The notes: generated by a model from the letters alone, not told the origin. A stretch of DNA of 32,727 nt from an uncultured Pelagibacteraceae bacterium (GCA_902616205.1 CACMRY010000008.1:1-32727), one strand, 5' to 3'; positions 18,319-30,467 are shown, numbered from the stretch's first letter. A program made the numbers and translations.

Positions 18319-19196
18319 TTTTGAATACTAATCTTTGATAAAATTTCCTCATTTATGTAGTTTAATTTATCTTCTTGGTTCAGAAATTTTATTCTATGTC
18401 TAAATATATATGGAATAATGTCTTTAATTTCTTGGTGTGTTACATAATCCTTACCATGAACAACAGCCCAACCTTTTGCAAGATCAATTATTTGTTTCAA
18501 ACATCTTGCGGACACATGAATATTCTGGTCTAAAGATTTAATAGTTTCCTCTATTTCAATTACATATTTATAAATTTCGTCACTAACTTTAACTTTTTTT
18601 TTTTTAATTTGTAAATCATCCCAATTTATTGGTTCTGATTTAATTGATAGTAAATCATATCCATTTTTAAGCATGTTAATTTTTTCAATTTCATTTAAAT
18701 CAGACAATGAATATGAAATCATAAATCTATCTAATTGTGAATCTGGTAGACTGCTAGTACCAGAGGAGTCCATTGGATTTTGCGTGGCAATAACAAAAAA
18801 AGGTTCAGGTAATCTATAAGTCTCACCATCTATAGATACGCTTTTTTCCTCCATTGCTTCTAGGAAAGCACTTTGAGATTTCGGACTTCCTCTATTTAGT
18901 TCATCTGCTAAAACTATATTTGTAAAAATCGGACCCTTTTGAAATTCTAATTTCTCATTTTTATAAATATTAAAACCTAAAATATCACTTGGTAGTAGAT
19001 CAGAAGTAAACTGTACTCTTTTAAAACTTAATCCTAAATTTAGTGTAATTGATTTTGCAAATGTAGTTTTACCAGAACCTGGATTATCTTCAATAAGTAT
19101 GCTTCCTTCAGATATAATTGCTGCAAGCGTGAGTTTAATCCTATCTTCATTACCAACAATTGATTTTGAAATATTTTTAATAATATTATTAAACAT
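18315..19196 (-). CDS. MoxR-family AAA+ ATPase
   Basis: EDNPGSGKTTFAKSI (Walker A), DELNRGSPKSQSAFLEAMEEKSVSIDG, FFVIATQNPMDSSGTSSLPDSQLDRFM. Confidence 0.93.
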   Translation of the reverse strand: MFNNIIKNISKSIVGNEDRIKLTLAAIISEGSILIEDNPGSGKTTFAKSITLNLGLSFKRVQFTSDLLPSDILGFNIYKNEKLEFQKGPIFTNIVLADELNRGSPKSQSAFLEAMEEKSVSIDGETYRLPEPFFVIATQNPMDSSGTSSLPDSQLDRFMISYSLSDLNEIEKINMLKNGYDLLSIKSEPINWDDLQIKKKKVKVSDEIYKYVIEIEETIKSLDQNIHVSARCLKQIIDLAKGWAVVHGKDYVTHQEIKDIIPYIFRHRIKFLNQEDKLNYINEEILSKISIQK

Positions 19197-19201
19197 TTTG
19201 A

Positions 19202-19963
19202 TTAAATTGCGAAAAATTTTAGTTTATCTTCAAATAACAAATAAATTAAATTTCCAATTATTATATACGGTCCAAAGGGAATTTGTGTAGACATTTTTTT
19301 TGTTTTTTTAATTAAATCAGGTAAAACTACTAGTAACGCAATTACTGAGGATAAAAATATAACAAATGGAATGGACTCTAATCCAAACCAAAATCCAACT
19401 ACTGCTAGTAGTTTAGCATCGCCTAGACCCATGCCTTCTTTATTCTTGAATTTTTTATAAAAGAAAATAATCCCCCAAATAATTCCATAACCGAAACATC
19501 CTCCAATTAAAGAGTTAATATAATTTGGAAAAATTTCATTTAAATTTAGATCAAATGATTTTATAAAACCTATTATCATTAAAGGAAAAGTAACTACATC
19601 TGGAATAATAAAATGTTTTAAATCTATAAAAAAAATTATGATTAAACCTAAGGTTAGAATAAACAAAAATGCTGTTGTAAAAGTTAATCCATAATAAAAA
19701 TATTCTATTAAAAAAAATAGGGCTGTTAATAATTCGACAATTAAATATTGAATGGATATTTCTTTGTTACAATTTCTACATTTTCCTCTTAATAATATAT
19801 ACGAAATAAATGGAATGTTGTCGTACCAACTTATTTTTTTTTTGCATTTTGGACAACTAGAGCGACCTGAAATCACTCCTTTATCTTTTGGTAATCGAAC
19901 TATACAAACATTAGCAAAACTACCCCAAAGCAACCCTAATAATAAAACGAAAATGAAGTCCAC
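19202..19963 (-). CDS. pilD: Prepilin peptidase (A24 family)
   Basis: GLLWGSFANVCIVRLP; zinc motif CPKC...CRNC; catalytic Asp motifs IDLKHFIIPD and GMGLGDAKLLA. GTG start at 19963. Confidence 0.93.
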   Translation of the reverse strand: MDFIFVLLLGLLWGSFANVCIVRLPKDKGVISGRSSCPKCKKKISWYDNIPFISYILLRGKCRNCNKEISIQYLIVELLTALFFLIEYFYYGLTFTTAFLFILTLGLIIIFFIDLKHFIIPDVVTFPLMIIGFIKSFDLNLNEIFPNYINSLIGGCFGYGIIWGIIFFYKKFKNKEGMGLGDAKLLAVVGFWFGLESIPFVIFLSSVIALLVVLPDLIKKTKKMSTQIPFGPYIIIGNLIYLLFEDKLKFFAI

Positions 19964-20136
19964 TTATGTATTAAAAATTAAAATTTGATATTTGAAGTTA
20001 CATGAACGATGCCATCTATCAAGAACTGAACTATTAAAACAGCATCATGAATGTGTATGTAAAGATTAGGACTATTTATAATTAACTCCATAGTTGTAAA
20101 ATTTATCAAAATGGGCTTAAAATGCCAACTAAATAA

Positions 20137-21432
20137 ATGTTTCTATTTAAACCAAAAAAAGTAGAGGAGCCTAAAGCTCAGGTTGAGTCTAAGGCAAATA
20201 TTGATCTTGAAATAATCATGAAGATGAATCAAGAGTTCGCATCTTCATTAGATTTAGATGATACTTTAAATACTGCTTTAAAAGTTATTATTGAGAGAAT
20301 TAACGCTCAAGCCGCAAATATTTTCCTTATAAATGAAAAAATAAATAAGTTTGAATGCATAGCTTCTTTAAATCAAGATTATTTAGATGAATATCAATTA
20401 GATTTAAAAGATGGTGTGATGGGTAAAGCTATCAATCAAAAAAAATGTATTAGAGTTGGAGATGTAAGAAAAGATGTTAGGGAAATTGCAGAATTTTATT
20501 TCGATCTTGATAATAAAACAAATTTTACAACTTTTTCAGTTTTGTGTTCTCCTTTAATTGCTGCAAATAATTGCATTGGTGTCATTCACTGTCTCAATAA
20601 AAAAACTAATAATAAGCTTTTTCAGGAAGAAGATAGACAGTTACTTGAAACATTATCGGCTCCAGCTGCATTTGCAATCAGAAACGCAAAGATGGCAAAA
20701 GAAATGATTGAAAAAAATAAAATTCAAAAAGAAGTAGAAATTGTTGGTGATATTCAAAAATCACTTTTATCTAAAAATAAAAATAGCAAATTCCCAATTT
20801 CAGGTATCAATATACCAGCAAAAGTAGTTTCAGGAGATTTCTATAATTTTTCTGATTTAGGCGAAGGAAAATATGGTTTTGGGGTTGCAGATGTTTCGGG
20901 TAAAGGAATAAAATCATCATTACTTATGTCCAAAGCATCAAGTTTATACAGTTGTTTAAGTAAGACGAATTTTTCTGCTGCTGAATTACTCACTCAATTA
21001 AATAATGAAATCTGTGAAACAATTTCCAGAGGTATGTTTGTAACAATGCTTATTGGTATATATGATAGTAATAAAAATGAATTACTATTGTCAAGTGCTG
21101 GGCACGAACCTCCAATAATTTTTAATCAAGATGAAAAATTTACTAATTATACCGAGTCGGGTCCTCCATTGGGGATTATGCCAAATACAAAATATACCGA
21201 ACATTCAATTCCATTTAAAAAAAGTTCTATGTATATTTTTACAGATGGTATTACAGAAATAAAAAACGATAAAGGTGAAATGCTTGGTTCAGAAGGATTT
21301 CAATATTATATAAAAAAATATAAAGAAAAGCCAAATGATGAGAGACTTGAAGTTATTATAGATGAAATTTTAAACAGTGGGCATACGCAAAAAGATGATT
21401 TAACAATTGTTGTTATTGATAGTAAAAATTAA
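20137..21432 (+). CDS. GAF domain + SpoIIE/RsbU-type PP2C serine phosphatase
   Basis: GAF-like N-terminus (SLDLDDTLNTALKVIIERINAQAANIFLI); phosphatase motifs SGDFYNF, FGVADVSGKGIKSSLLMSKA, LSSAGHEPPI, FTDGITEI, KDDLTIVVI. Confidence 0.9.
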   Translation: MFLFKPKKVEEPKAQVESKANIDLEIIMKMNQEFASSLDLDDTLNTALKVIIERINAQAANIFLINEKINKFECIASLNQDYLDEYQLDLKDGVMGKAINQKKCIRVGDVRKDVREIAEFYFDLDNKTNFTTFSVLCSPLIAANNCIGVIHCLNKKTNNKLFQEEDRQLLETLSAPAAFAIRNAKMAKEMIEKNKIQKEVEIVGDIQKSLLSKNKNSKFPISGINIPAKVVSGDFYNFSDLGEGKYGFGVADVSGKGIKSSLLMSKASSLYSCLSKTNFSAAELLTQLNNEICETISRGMFVTMLIGIYDSNKNELLLSSAGHEPPIIFNQDEKFTNYTESGPPLGIMPNTKYTEHSIPFKKSSMYIFTDGITEIKNDKGEMLGSEGFQYYIKKYKEKPNDERLEVIIDEILNSGHTQKDDLTIVVIDSKN

Positions 21433-22421
21433 ATAATAGTGTAATTAAAAAAGTCTTTTATTATTCCCCTTATGTAAGGTTGGTTGCTTACAAAAAATTT
21501 GGATAATTTTTTAAATCCATTTGCGCCTTTTTTTGCACTACAAGTTGTATACAATTTATCACTATTTAAAATAATGTAGTTTAGCTTCATTAATTCATTC
21601 AATTTTCTAATCACGCTTGCTCTTGGTATTCCTGTTAATTCTGCAATTGTTGTTGGATTTAAACCTTTAGAATTTTCAAGCGTATACCTAGTGATAGTAT
21701 TTGTGTACATATCGTGCATTAGATTTGTGTTTTGAGCCTCAATTTTTTGATCCGAATTCTTCATGTTGTAAGCTTGATTAAGCAAACATATGCAAAAAAC
21801 CATTACATTTTCATAGTTTAAAAATATATCTTTAAACCTAAGAATTAATTCTATTTGAAAATTTAAGAAATCGTTCCAATAGTGTGTATAATTTTTTTTA
21901 ATTTGTTTCTCAAAATATTCACTATTTTGTGATTTAAAGTTATTACTTATTTTAAGATATTTAGAAGAAGTTGATAAAAGGTTTGAGAAATTTTGTATAC
22001 TAATTATTGGCTTTTGATATGTAAAAGCATTACTTTGAATTGTAATTTTTTTTTTGTCCCTGACAATAATTCCATCTCTTGTAAGTTCATTCAATTTTCT
22101 TCTTGCAGTTTCTTTTGATAGTTTAAGCTCTCTAACTATTTCACTTATACTTATTTTCTCTATCTCAAGAGATTTATTTGAATAAAATTCATCAAAACTT
22201 ACATTAAAAAAATGCTTATTATAAAATGAAAGTGTTTTATTTACCAAATATGCCAAAATTACATATTTATCTATATCTTTAAAAGCATTGTAAGCATTAT
22301 GAAACCATCCAAATTGTAATTGATAGTATTTTAACATCATATCCTCATAATTTTTATCACAAGCTTCATTAACACTTTCAATTGAAATAATATTAGAAAT
22401 ATTTGGTTTTAAATTACTCAT
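21429..22421 (-). CDS. Regulator with two winged-HTH-like segments
   Basis: Two HTH-like segments: ISISEIVRELKLSKETARRKLNELTRDGIIVRDKKKITI and TTIAELTGIPRASVIRKLNELMKLNYIILNSDKLYTT. Confidence 0.75.
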   Translation of the reverse strand: MSNLKPNISNIISIESVNEACDKNYEDMMLKYYQLQFGWFHNAYNAFKDIDKYVILAYLVNKTLSFYNKHFFNVSFDEFYSNKSLEIEKISISEIVRELKLSKETARRKLNELTRDGIIVRDKKKITIQSNAFTYQKPIISIQNFSNLLSTSSKYLKISNNFKSQNSEYFEKQIKKNYTHYWNDFLNFQIELILRFKDIFLNYENVMVFCICLLNQAYNMKNSDQKIEAQNTNLMHDMYTNTITRYTLENSKGLNPTTIAELTGIPRASVIRKLNELMKLNYIILNSDKLYTTCSAKKGANGFKKLSKFFVSNQPYIRGIIKDFFNYTII

Positions 22422-23283
22422 AAATTTTTTTTTTTTGAATTTTTATATATGTGAAATAAATAAGCACAAATAAGTATTGTAAAAGTGCGTATGCAGCCAC
22501 AGGGAAAAGAAATTTAGTATTATCAAATATTAGGGCCCCTATAACTATCCCAATACCACCATTTTGCATTACAGTTTCAACTACGACTGTTATTTTATCT
22601 TTGTGATTTAATTTAAACAATTTTGTCAAAAAAATACTCATGTAAAATGCGAAAAAAAATAACAATACTGTTTTAATTCCAGCATATTTTATATACTCTG
22701 GAATTAAGTATAGATCTTGATAAACTGCTATCCCGATAATCGATAAAAATACAATAGCTGAAATTTTGTCAAAAATCGGATCAATTTTTTTTGAAAAATT
22801 ATAAAATATAGTATTAAAAATAATTCCAAGAAACACGGGAATAGTTACAATTGCAAATAACTTTAAAGAAGCGCCTATAAGACTTGTATTGAAAATTATA
22901 ATACTTGTATCCTGGATCACTACTAGAAAGTAAATTTTAATTATGATTGGTATAGTTAAAAATGCAATTAAGGATGTTACTGCTGTTAGAGATATAGACA
23001 ATGCTACATTGCCACCCATTTTTTTAGTTAAAAAATTAGAAGTTACAGCACTAGGTAAACAAGTTATTAAAACTATTCCTACTTTAGCTTCAACTGGAAA
23101 AGGTATTGTCAATGCTATGATGAAACCAATTAAGGGCATACCAATAAGTTGTGTAACCAAACCCAAATAAAAGCTTAATGGATTTGAGGCGATTGCTTTG
23201 AATGCAGATGTCTTGATTGAAAGTGCTAGTGAAAACATAATAAAAAACATGCCTGCTGGTCCTGCTAATTTTACGAATTCCAT
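22414..23283 (-). CDS. Bile acid:sodium symporter (SBF/BASS) family transporter
   Basis: Multi-TM; SLALSIKTSAFKAIASNPLSFYLGLVTQLIGMPLIGFIIAL, VGIVLITCLPSAVTSNFLTKKMGGNVALSISLTAVTSLIAFLTIP, QNGGIGIVIGALIF. Confidence 0.82.
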   Translation of the reverse strand: MEFVKLAGPAGMFFIMFSLALSIKTSAFKAIASNPLSFYLGLVTQLIGMPLIGFIIALTIPFPVEAKVGIVLITCLPSAVTSNFLTKKMGGNVALSISLTAVTSLIAFLTIPIIIKIYFLVVIQDTSIIIFNTSLIGASLKLFAIVTIPVFLGIIFNTIFYNFSKKIDPIFDKISAIVFLSIIGIAVYQDLYLIPEYIKYAGIKTVLLFFFAFYMSIFLTKLFKLNHKDKITVVVETVMQNGGIGIVIGALIFDNTKFLFPVAAYALLQYLFVLIYFTYIKIQKKKIYE

Positions 23284-23322
23284 AGAAACTCAAAAACTTA
23301 TAATGAAGATGATTTATAAAAG

Positions 23323-24453
23323 CTAGTAATTTGAAATTTGGTCCTGGCTATAAATTTTACAGCTCATTACAATACTTAGGCCTAGCATTATTGATAACAT
23401 AGAAGAACCACCATAAGACATGATTGGCAGAGGGGCCCCAACAATTGGCAGCAATCCTAAAACCATTGATATATTTACGAAAATATATAGAAAAATTGCA
23501 GAGGCAAACCCAAAACAGAAAAGCTTTGAAAAGAAGCTTTTTGCATAAAAACCAATGCTTATAATTCTGTAAATTAATAATATGTATAATAATAGAAGCA
23601 TAATAGATCCGATAAAGCCAAATTCTTCCGAAAAAAGTGTAAATATAAAGTCTGTATGTTTTTCTGGCAAAAATTCCAAATAACTTTGCGTCCCTTTTAA
23701 AAAACCTTTACCAAAAAAGCCGCCTGAACCTATAGCAATTTTTGACTGTATAATTTGGTATCCCGCACCAAGGGGATCTCTGTCTGGATTGAAAAAAGTC
23801 AAAATTCTAGATTTTTGATAAGGTTTCAACAGAGAAACTGCGAAGGGTAGAGAAACAATTAATAATAACGCTGAGTAGACAAAATATTTAATATTTAATC
23901 CTGCTAACCAAATTATTATTACTCCAGTTCCAGCTATTAAAATAGATGTTCCAAGATCAGGTTGTTGTAATACCAAATAACAAGGGATGAGTAGTAAAAT
24001 TAATGGTACTAAAATAAATTTGTAATTTTGAATTTCAGCAGTTTGAATTCGATGATAATATCTTGCAAAACAAACTATTATGGCAATTTTCATTATTTCA
24101 GAAGGTTGAAGATTTAAAAAATAAAGATCCAACCATCGTCTTGAACCGGATGCCATAAGACCAAAAAATAAAGTTATAAATAAAAGAGATACACATACTG
24201 CATAAAAAAAATATGCATTTTTATACCAAAATGTAATTCTAACAAATGATAAAACTAAAAACATTCCAAAAAATACCAACAGTCTAAGCAAATGATTTTT
24301 TGTGTAAAAAGAAAACTCCCCTCTTTCGGTAGAATAAATTGCAAAAACACTTATTGCGCCAATTAGAATAATTATTAATATTAAAAAATAATCTACAGAT
24401 TTTAGTTTTTCAAATAATGAATAATTTCGTGTATTTAATCTTTCAGTTAACAT
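23323..24453 (-). CDS. rodA: RodA rod-shape SEDS glycosyltransferase
   Basis: SRRWLDLYFLNLQPSEIMKIAIIVCFARYYH, LQQPDLGTSILI, GKGFLKGTQSYLEFLPEKHTDFIFTLFSEEFGFIGS, APLPIMSYGGSSML. Confidence 0.96.
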   Translation of the reverse strand: MLTERLNTRNYSLFEKLKSVDYFLILIIILIGAISVFAIYSTERGEFSFYTKNHLLRLLVFFGMFLVLSFVRITFWYKNAYFFYAVCVSLLFITLFFGLMASGSRRWLDLYFLNLQPSEIMKIAIIVCFARYYHRIQTAEIQNYKFILVPLILLLIPCYLVLQQPDLGTSILIAGTGVIIIWLAGLNIKYFVYSALLLIVSLPFAVSLLKPYQKSRILTFFNPDRDPLGAGYQIIQSKIAIGSGGFFGKGFLKGTQSYLEFLPEKHTDFIFTLFSEEFGFIGSIMLLLLYILLIYRIISIGFYAKSFFSKLFCFGFASAIFLYIFVNISMVLGLLPIVGAPLPIMSYGGSSMLSIMLGLSIVMSCKIYSQDQISNY

Positions 24454-26414
24454 TATGCTAAACTTGAACTTCCTTTTTTAATTTGTTCTCTTAGAGAATG
24501 ACGGTCAATGATCTTTTTAATTAATTTACTTGCAAGTGGTGCTGCACCACTACTTCCAGATCCTCCATGCTCTACTAAAACGCTTATTGAATATCTTGGA
24601 TTTTTATATGGAGCGAAAGCTATAAATAATGCATGATCCCGATTTTTATACTCTATTTGGGATTGATCTAAATCAAGCTTTCTTTCTTCTTCAGTAATTC
24701 TTTTAACCTGTGATGTTCCAGTTTTTCCAGCATATTGATATTTTAAATCATCGTATCTTGATTTATAAGAAGTTCCATATTGCTCATTAGTTGAACCAAA
24801 CATCGCATCTTTTATAAATTTTATATTTTCAGGATTTCTATATAATCGCTCATACAATTTATAATCTCTATCAACTAAAAATTTTTCATCATTTGAAAAA
24901 TCTGCAGTTTCGTTTACGAATTGTTTCGCAATTTTAAGTCTCGCACTTTCATAATCAATGCTTTCATCTTGAATAATATGGGGTTTTATTTTGTATCCTC
25001 CATTTGCAATTTGAGCTGTCATTAAGCATAATTGTAACGGTGTTGTTTGAATATACCCCTGACCTATTCCATTTATAACTGTTTCACCCAAATACCATGA
25101 TTTCCCAATTGCATTTTTCTTCCATAATGTATTTGGAACTACCCCTTTTTTTTCATCAAAATAGAGGTCTTTTAAAATATTTGACCCAAGACCATAACGC
25201 TTTGCAATGATTGCAAGTCTATCAACCCCCAACAATCTAGCCATTTCATAAAAATAAATATCACAGGATTGCTTAATTGCATTTCTTAGTCTCATGTAAC
25301 CGTGTCCCTTTTTTTTCCAGCAGTGATATTTAACACCATATAATTCGTAAGGATGCTTATGGCCTTTACATAAAATGGGTCTCTCCGGATCGATGGTTCC
25401 AAATTCTAATGCTGCAAGAGCAACTAAAGGTTTAAAAGTTGAGCCAGGGGAATACAATCCAGCAATTGATTTGTTAACTAATGGTTTTAAAGGATCATCT
25501 CTAATCTCTCCCCAATCTTTGTGACCTATACCATGTGTAAATTTGTTTGGATCATACGTAGGAGAAGATGCCATTGCAATTATTTCTCCTGTATAAATAT
25601 CCATAGCAGAAATTGATCCCGCTTTTCCTTTTAAAAGTTCTTGTGCTAATTGTTGTACTTCAAGATCAATAGTAAGCTTAATTTTCTCACCTTGTGTTTC
25701 TTTTATATAATCAATCTGACTAATTCTTTTTCCTGAGGAATTAACCTCATATCTTTTAATTCCATATCTTCCAATTAGTTGTGTTTCTTTAGCATATTCA
25801 ATACCTGATTTTCCTACTTTCAATCCTGGTACTAGATTTTCTTTGATGACATCTTTTCTCTCAATATCTTTTTGACTTGCTGCTCCAACATATCCTACTA
25901 CATGGACTAATGAATCTTTGTACGGATAAAATCTTGAGGATGAAACTACTGGTTTAACTCCCTCTAAATCATGAAGATAAAGATTCAGTTTTGAAAATTG
26001 AGTCCAATTTAAATTGTCAGATGCAACTAGAGTATCCCAAGGTTTAAGCCTTTCCTTTTCTCTATAAATTTTTTTTAACTCATTATTTGATAATTTTAAA
26101 ATATTTTTGAGTTTAAAAATAACCTCATTAAAATTTTTGATCTGATCTAAATCTAAGTGAACTTGAAATACTCTATCGTTATCTGCGAGAATATTGTTAA
26201 AATGATCGACTATAAATCCTCTTTGTGGAGGTGTTTTCCACTCTCTAATTCTATTTTTATCTGAAAGAAGTTCGTATTTTTCTCTATCGGAAATTTGTAG
26301 GCTGTACAATCTTGATGTAATACCTCCTATCAACAATAATTTTGCAGCAGCTAACATAAAAACTCTTCTTGTAATCAATCTGCTTTTTTCAATGCTGCTT
26401 GCTCTATTTTGCAT
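24453..26414 (-). CDS. mrdA: Penicillin-binding protein 2
   Basis: STFKPLVALAALE (SxxK), SCDIYFYE (SxN-like), YAGKTGTSQV (KTGT); 653 aa; adjacent to rodA. Confidence 0.95.
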   Translation of the reverse strand: MQNRASSIEKSRLITRRVFMLAAAKLLLIGGITSRLYSLQISDREKYELLSDKNRIREWKTPPQRGFIVDHFNNILADNDRVFQVHLDLDQIKNFNEVIFKLKNILKLSNNELKKIYREKERLKPWDTLVASDNLNWTQFSKLNLYLHDLEGVKPVVSSSRFYPYKDSLVHVVGYVGAASQKDIERKDVIKENLVPGLKVGKSGIEYAKETQLIGRYGIKRYEVNSSGKRISQIDYIKETQGEKIKLTIDLEVQQLAQELLKGKAGSISAMDIYTGEIIAMASSPTYDPNKFTHGIGHKDWGEIRDDPLKPLVNKSIAGLYSPGSTFKPLVALAALEFGTIDPERPILCKGHKHPYELYGVKYHCWKKKGHGYMRLRNAIKQSCDIYFYEMARLLGVDRLAIIAKRYGLGSNILKDLYFDEKKGVVPNTLWKKNAIGKSWYLGETVINGIGQGYIQTTPLQLCLMTAQIANGGYKIKPHIIQDESIDYESARLKIAKQFVNETADFSNDEKFLVDRDYKLYERLYRNPENIKFIKDAMFGSTNEQYGTSYKSRYDDLKYQYAGKTGTSQVKRITEEERKLDLDQSQIEYKNRDHALFIAFAPYKNPRYSISVLVEHGGSGSSGAAPLASKLIKKIIDRHSLREQIKKGSSSLA

Positions 26415-26928
26415 TTTCTTGCCTTAGATCTATTAAATAAATTTGATTAAAAATCTTTGAGAATAAAGGATACACTAAAAAAGTTAATATAGAAGAAAAC
26501 ATTAAGGTGCCGTATCGTATTGGCATGTCAAAAATAATTGTCAAAATAGTATAGTGTAAAGAACTTATAATTAAAATTGCTATAATAAAAAAACCCCAAT
26601 CATATAATAAGTTAGGAAGAAGAGTTCTAGCTCTTATGAATAATGCAAAAGTGCAAAGCAACATATAATTTATTGAGGAGATACCAATTGGAAAATTTTG
26701 CACAACATCATTTATAATTCCTGCACAAAACACTAGGCCATATCCTAGTCTCTCGGGTTTTTTCAAAATCCAAAAGAAAATCAAAATATAGATAAAATTA
26801 AATGAAAAGCTTATGTTAAATAAAAAAAAGGATAAATCAAAACCAGTAAAAGCTATAAAAAATAACAGCAGAATAGGGAAACTGTGAATGAAAGTTTTAT
26901 AGGCTTTTTTTGGAAAAGATAATGCCAT
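26404..26928 (-). CDS. mreD: MreD-like rod-shape membrane protein
   Basis: Small multi-TM protein between mreC and mrdA; FCAGIINDVVQNFPIGISSINYML resembles MreD. Confidence 0.88.
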   Translation of the reverse strand: MALSFPKKAYKTFIHSFPILLLFFIAFTGFDLSFFLFNISFSFNFIYILIFFWILKKPERLGYGLVFCAGIINDVVQNFPIGISSINYMLLCTFALFIRARTLLPNLLYDWGFFIIAILIISSLHYTILTIIFDMPIRYGTLMFSSILTFLVYPLFSKIFNQIYLIDLRQENAK

Positions 26929-26930
26929 GA

Positions 26931-27767
26931 TTAGTTATTTACTCTTATAAATTTTAATTGACTGTAATTAACAAAAAAATCAACATATCTTATACCATCA
27001 TCGATTTTGACTTTTCCTACTGGTATTGCTGGAGAAATTATTCCATCAACACCTGAAGTATAAACTATTGAACCCTCTTTTATTTCATTCATCTTTGGCA
27101 AAAACTCCAAATCTGCGAACGAATTATTTCCATTACCAGACAAAATTGCATTAACTCCACCAGGTTCTATTACGACAGGTATCTTGCTGTTCAAATCTGA
27201 TGCAAGTAGAATTCTGGATGTTAACAAGTTTACATTTATTATTTTTCCTACAAAGTAAGATTGATCTTTCACAGCAACACCTAATTTAATTCCATGCTTG
27301 TAACCTTTATTTATTATCATAGATTTTAAAAAAGGGCTTTGCTGGTCAAGTAGAACTTTTGCCAACAAATAATCCTCTGAATATATATTTCTTTCATCAA
27401 TAAGTTTTTTTAGTCTAATATTTTCAGATTTATAAAACTCTATTTCATTTTTTATTTTTTCAACTTCAAAATTTTTTACTCTTAAAATTTGGAATTCCTC
27501 ATACATATTTAGATGATCTTGAAGTAAATAGTATTGATCTTTCACGTACACAAATGGTGCTGAAACCAAAAATGATCCTTTAAATATTAAATCTTTAGTA
27601 ATAGATCTAAACTTATTTATAGGACCTGATTTAAAATACTCTAAAGATAAAACTAAAATTGAAATTATTAATAGGGTAAATAAAGAAAAGTTTTGACGTG
27701 TACCTTTTTTTAAAAAAGCTGATCGAATAGCAATTATAAAATCATCTCTACCCGATTCTGCCGCCAT
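26931..27767 (-). CDS. mreC: MreC rod-shape protein
   Basis: N-terminal TM, coiled coil, MreC beta domain (INKGYKHGIKLGVAV...VGKIINVNLLTSRILLASDLNSKIPVVIEPGGVNAILSGNG). Confidence 0.94.
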   Translation of the reverse strand: MAAESGRDDFIIAIRSAFLKKGTRQNFSLFTLLIISILVLSLEYFKSGPINKFRSITKDLIFKGSFLVSAPFVYVKDQYYLLQDHLNMYEEFQILRVKNFEVEKIKNEIEFYKSENIRLKKLIDERNIYSEDYLLAKVLLDQQSPFLKSMIINKGYKHGIKLGVAVKDQSYFVGKIINVNLLTSRILLASDLNSKIPVVIEPGGVNAILSGNGNNSFADLEFLPKMNEIKEGSIVYTSGVDGIISPAIPVGKVKIDDGIRYVDFFVNYSQLKFIRVNN

Positions 27768-27773
27768 AGTATT

Positions 27774-30384
<2,611 letters not shown>

Positions 30385-30404
30385 AAAATGTAAACTTATT
30401 ATCG

Positions 30405-30421
30405 GCATGCATCATACATGC
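30405..30421. promoter_or_regulatory. 17-nt near-perfect palindrome GCATGCATCATACATGC just upstream of leuA
   Basis: 7 of 8 symmetric base pairs match around a central C; 20 nt upstream of the preferred leuA start. Confidence 0.45.
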
Positions 30422-30440
30422 TCTCGTTCAGATTGCAAAA

Positions 30441-30467
30441 TAAATTGGGGTTAAATACCCAAATTAA
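30441..30467 (-). terminator. Imperfect hairpin between ilvC and leuA, possible weak terminator or attenuator
   Basis: Minus strand TTAATTTGGGT-ATTTA-ACCCCAATTTA followed by TTTTGC; 9 of 11 arm positions complementary. Confidence 0.35.

Noticed and set aside
19964-20136. Possible small RNA or operator (GATGC...GCATC) in the pilD/phosphatase intergenic region
   Set aside because: Only a 5-nt arm with long spacer; too weak in AT-rich DNA to claim.
22943-23293. ORFs 22943..23170 (+) and 23090..23293 (-)
   Set aside because: Overlap the BASS transporter gene in other frames; no family resemblance.
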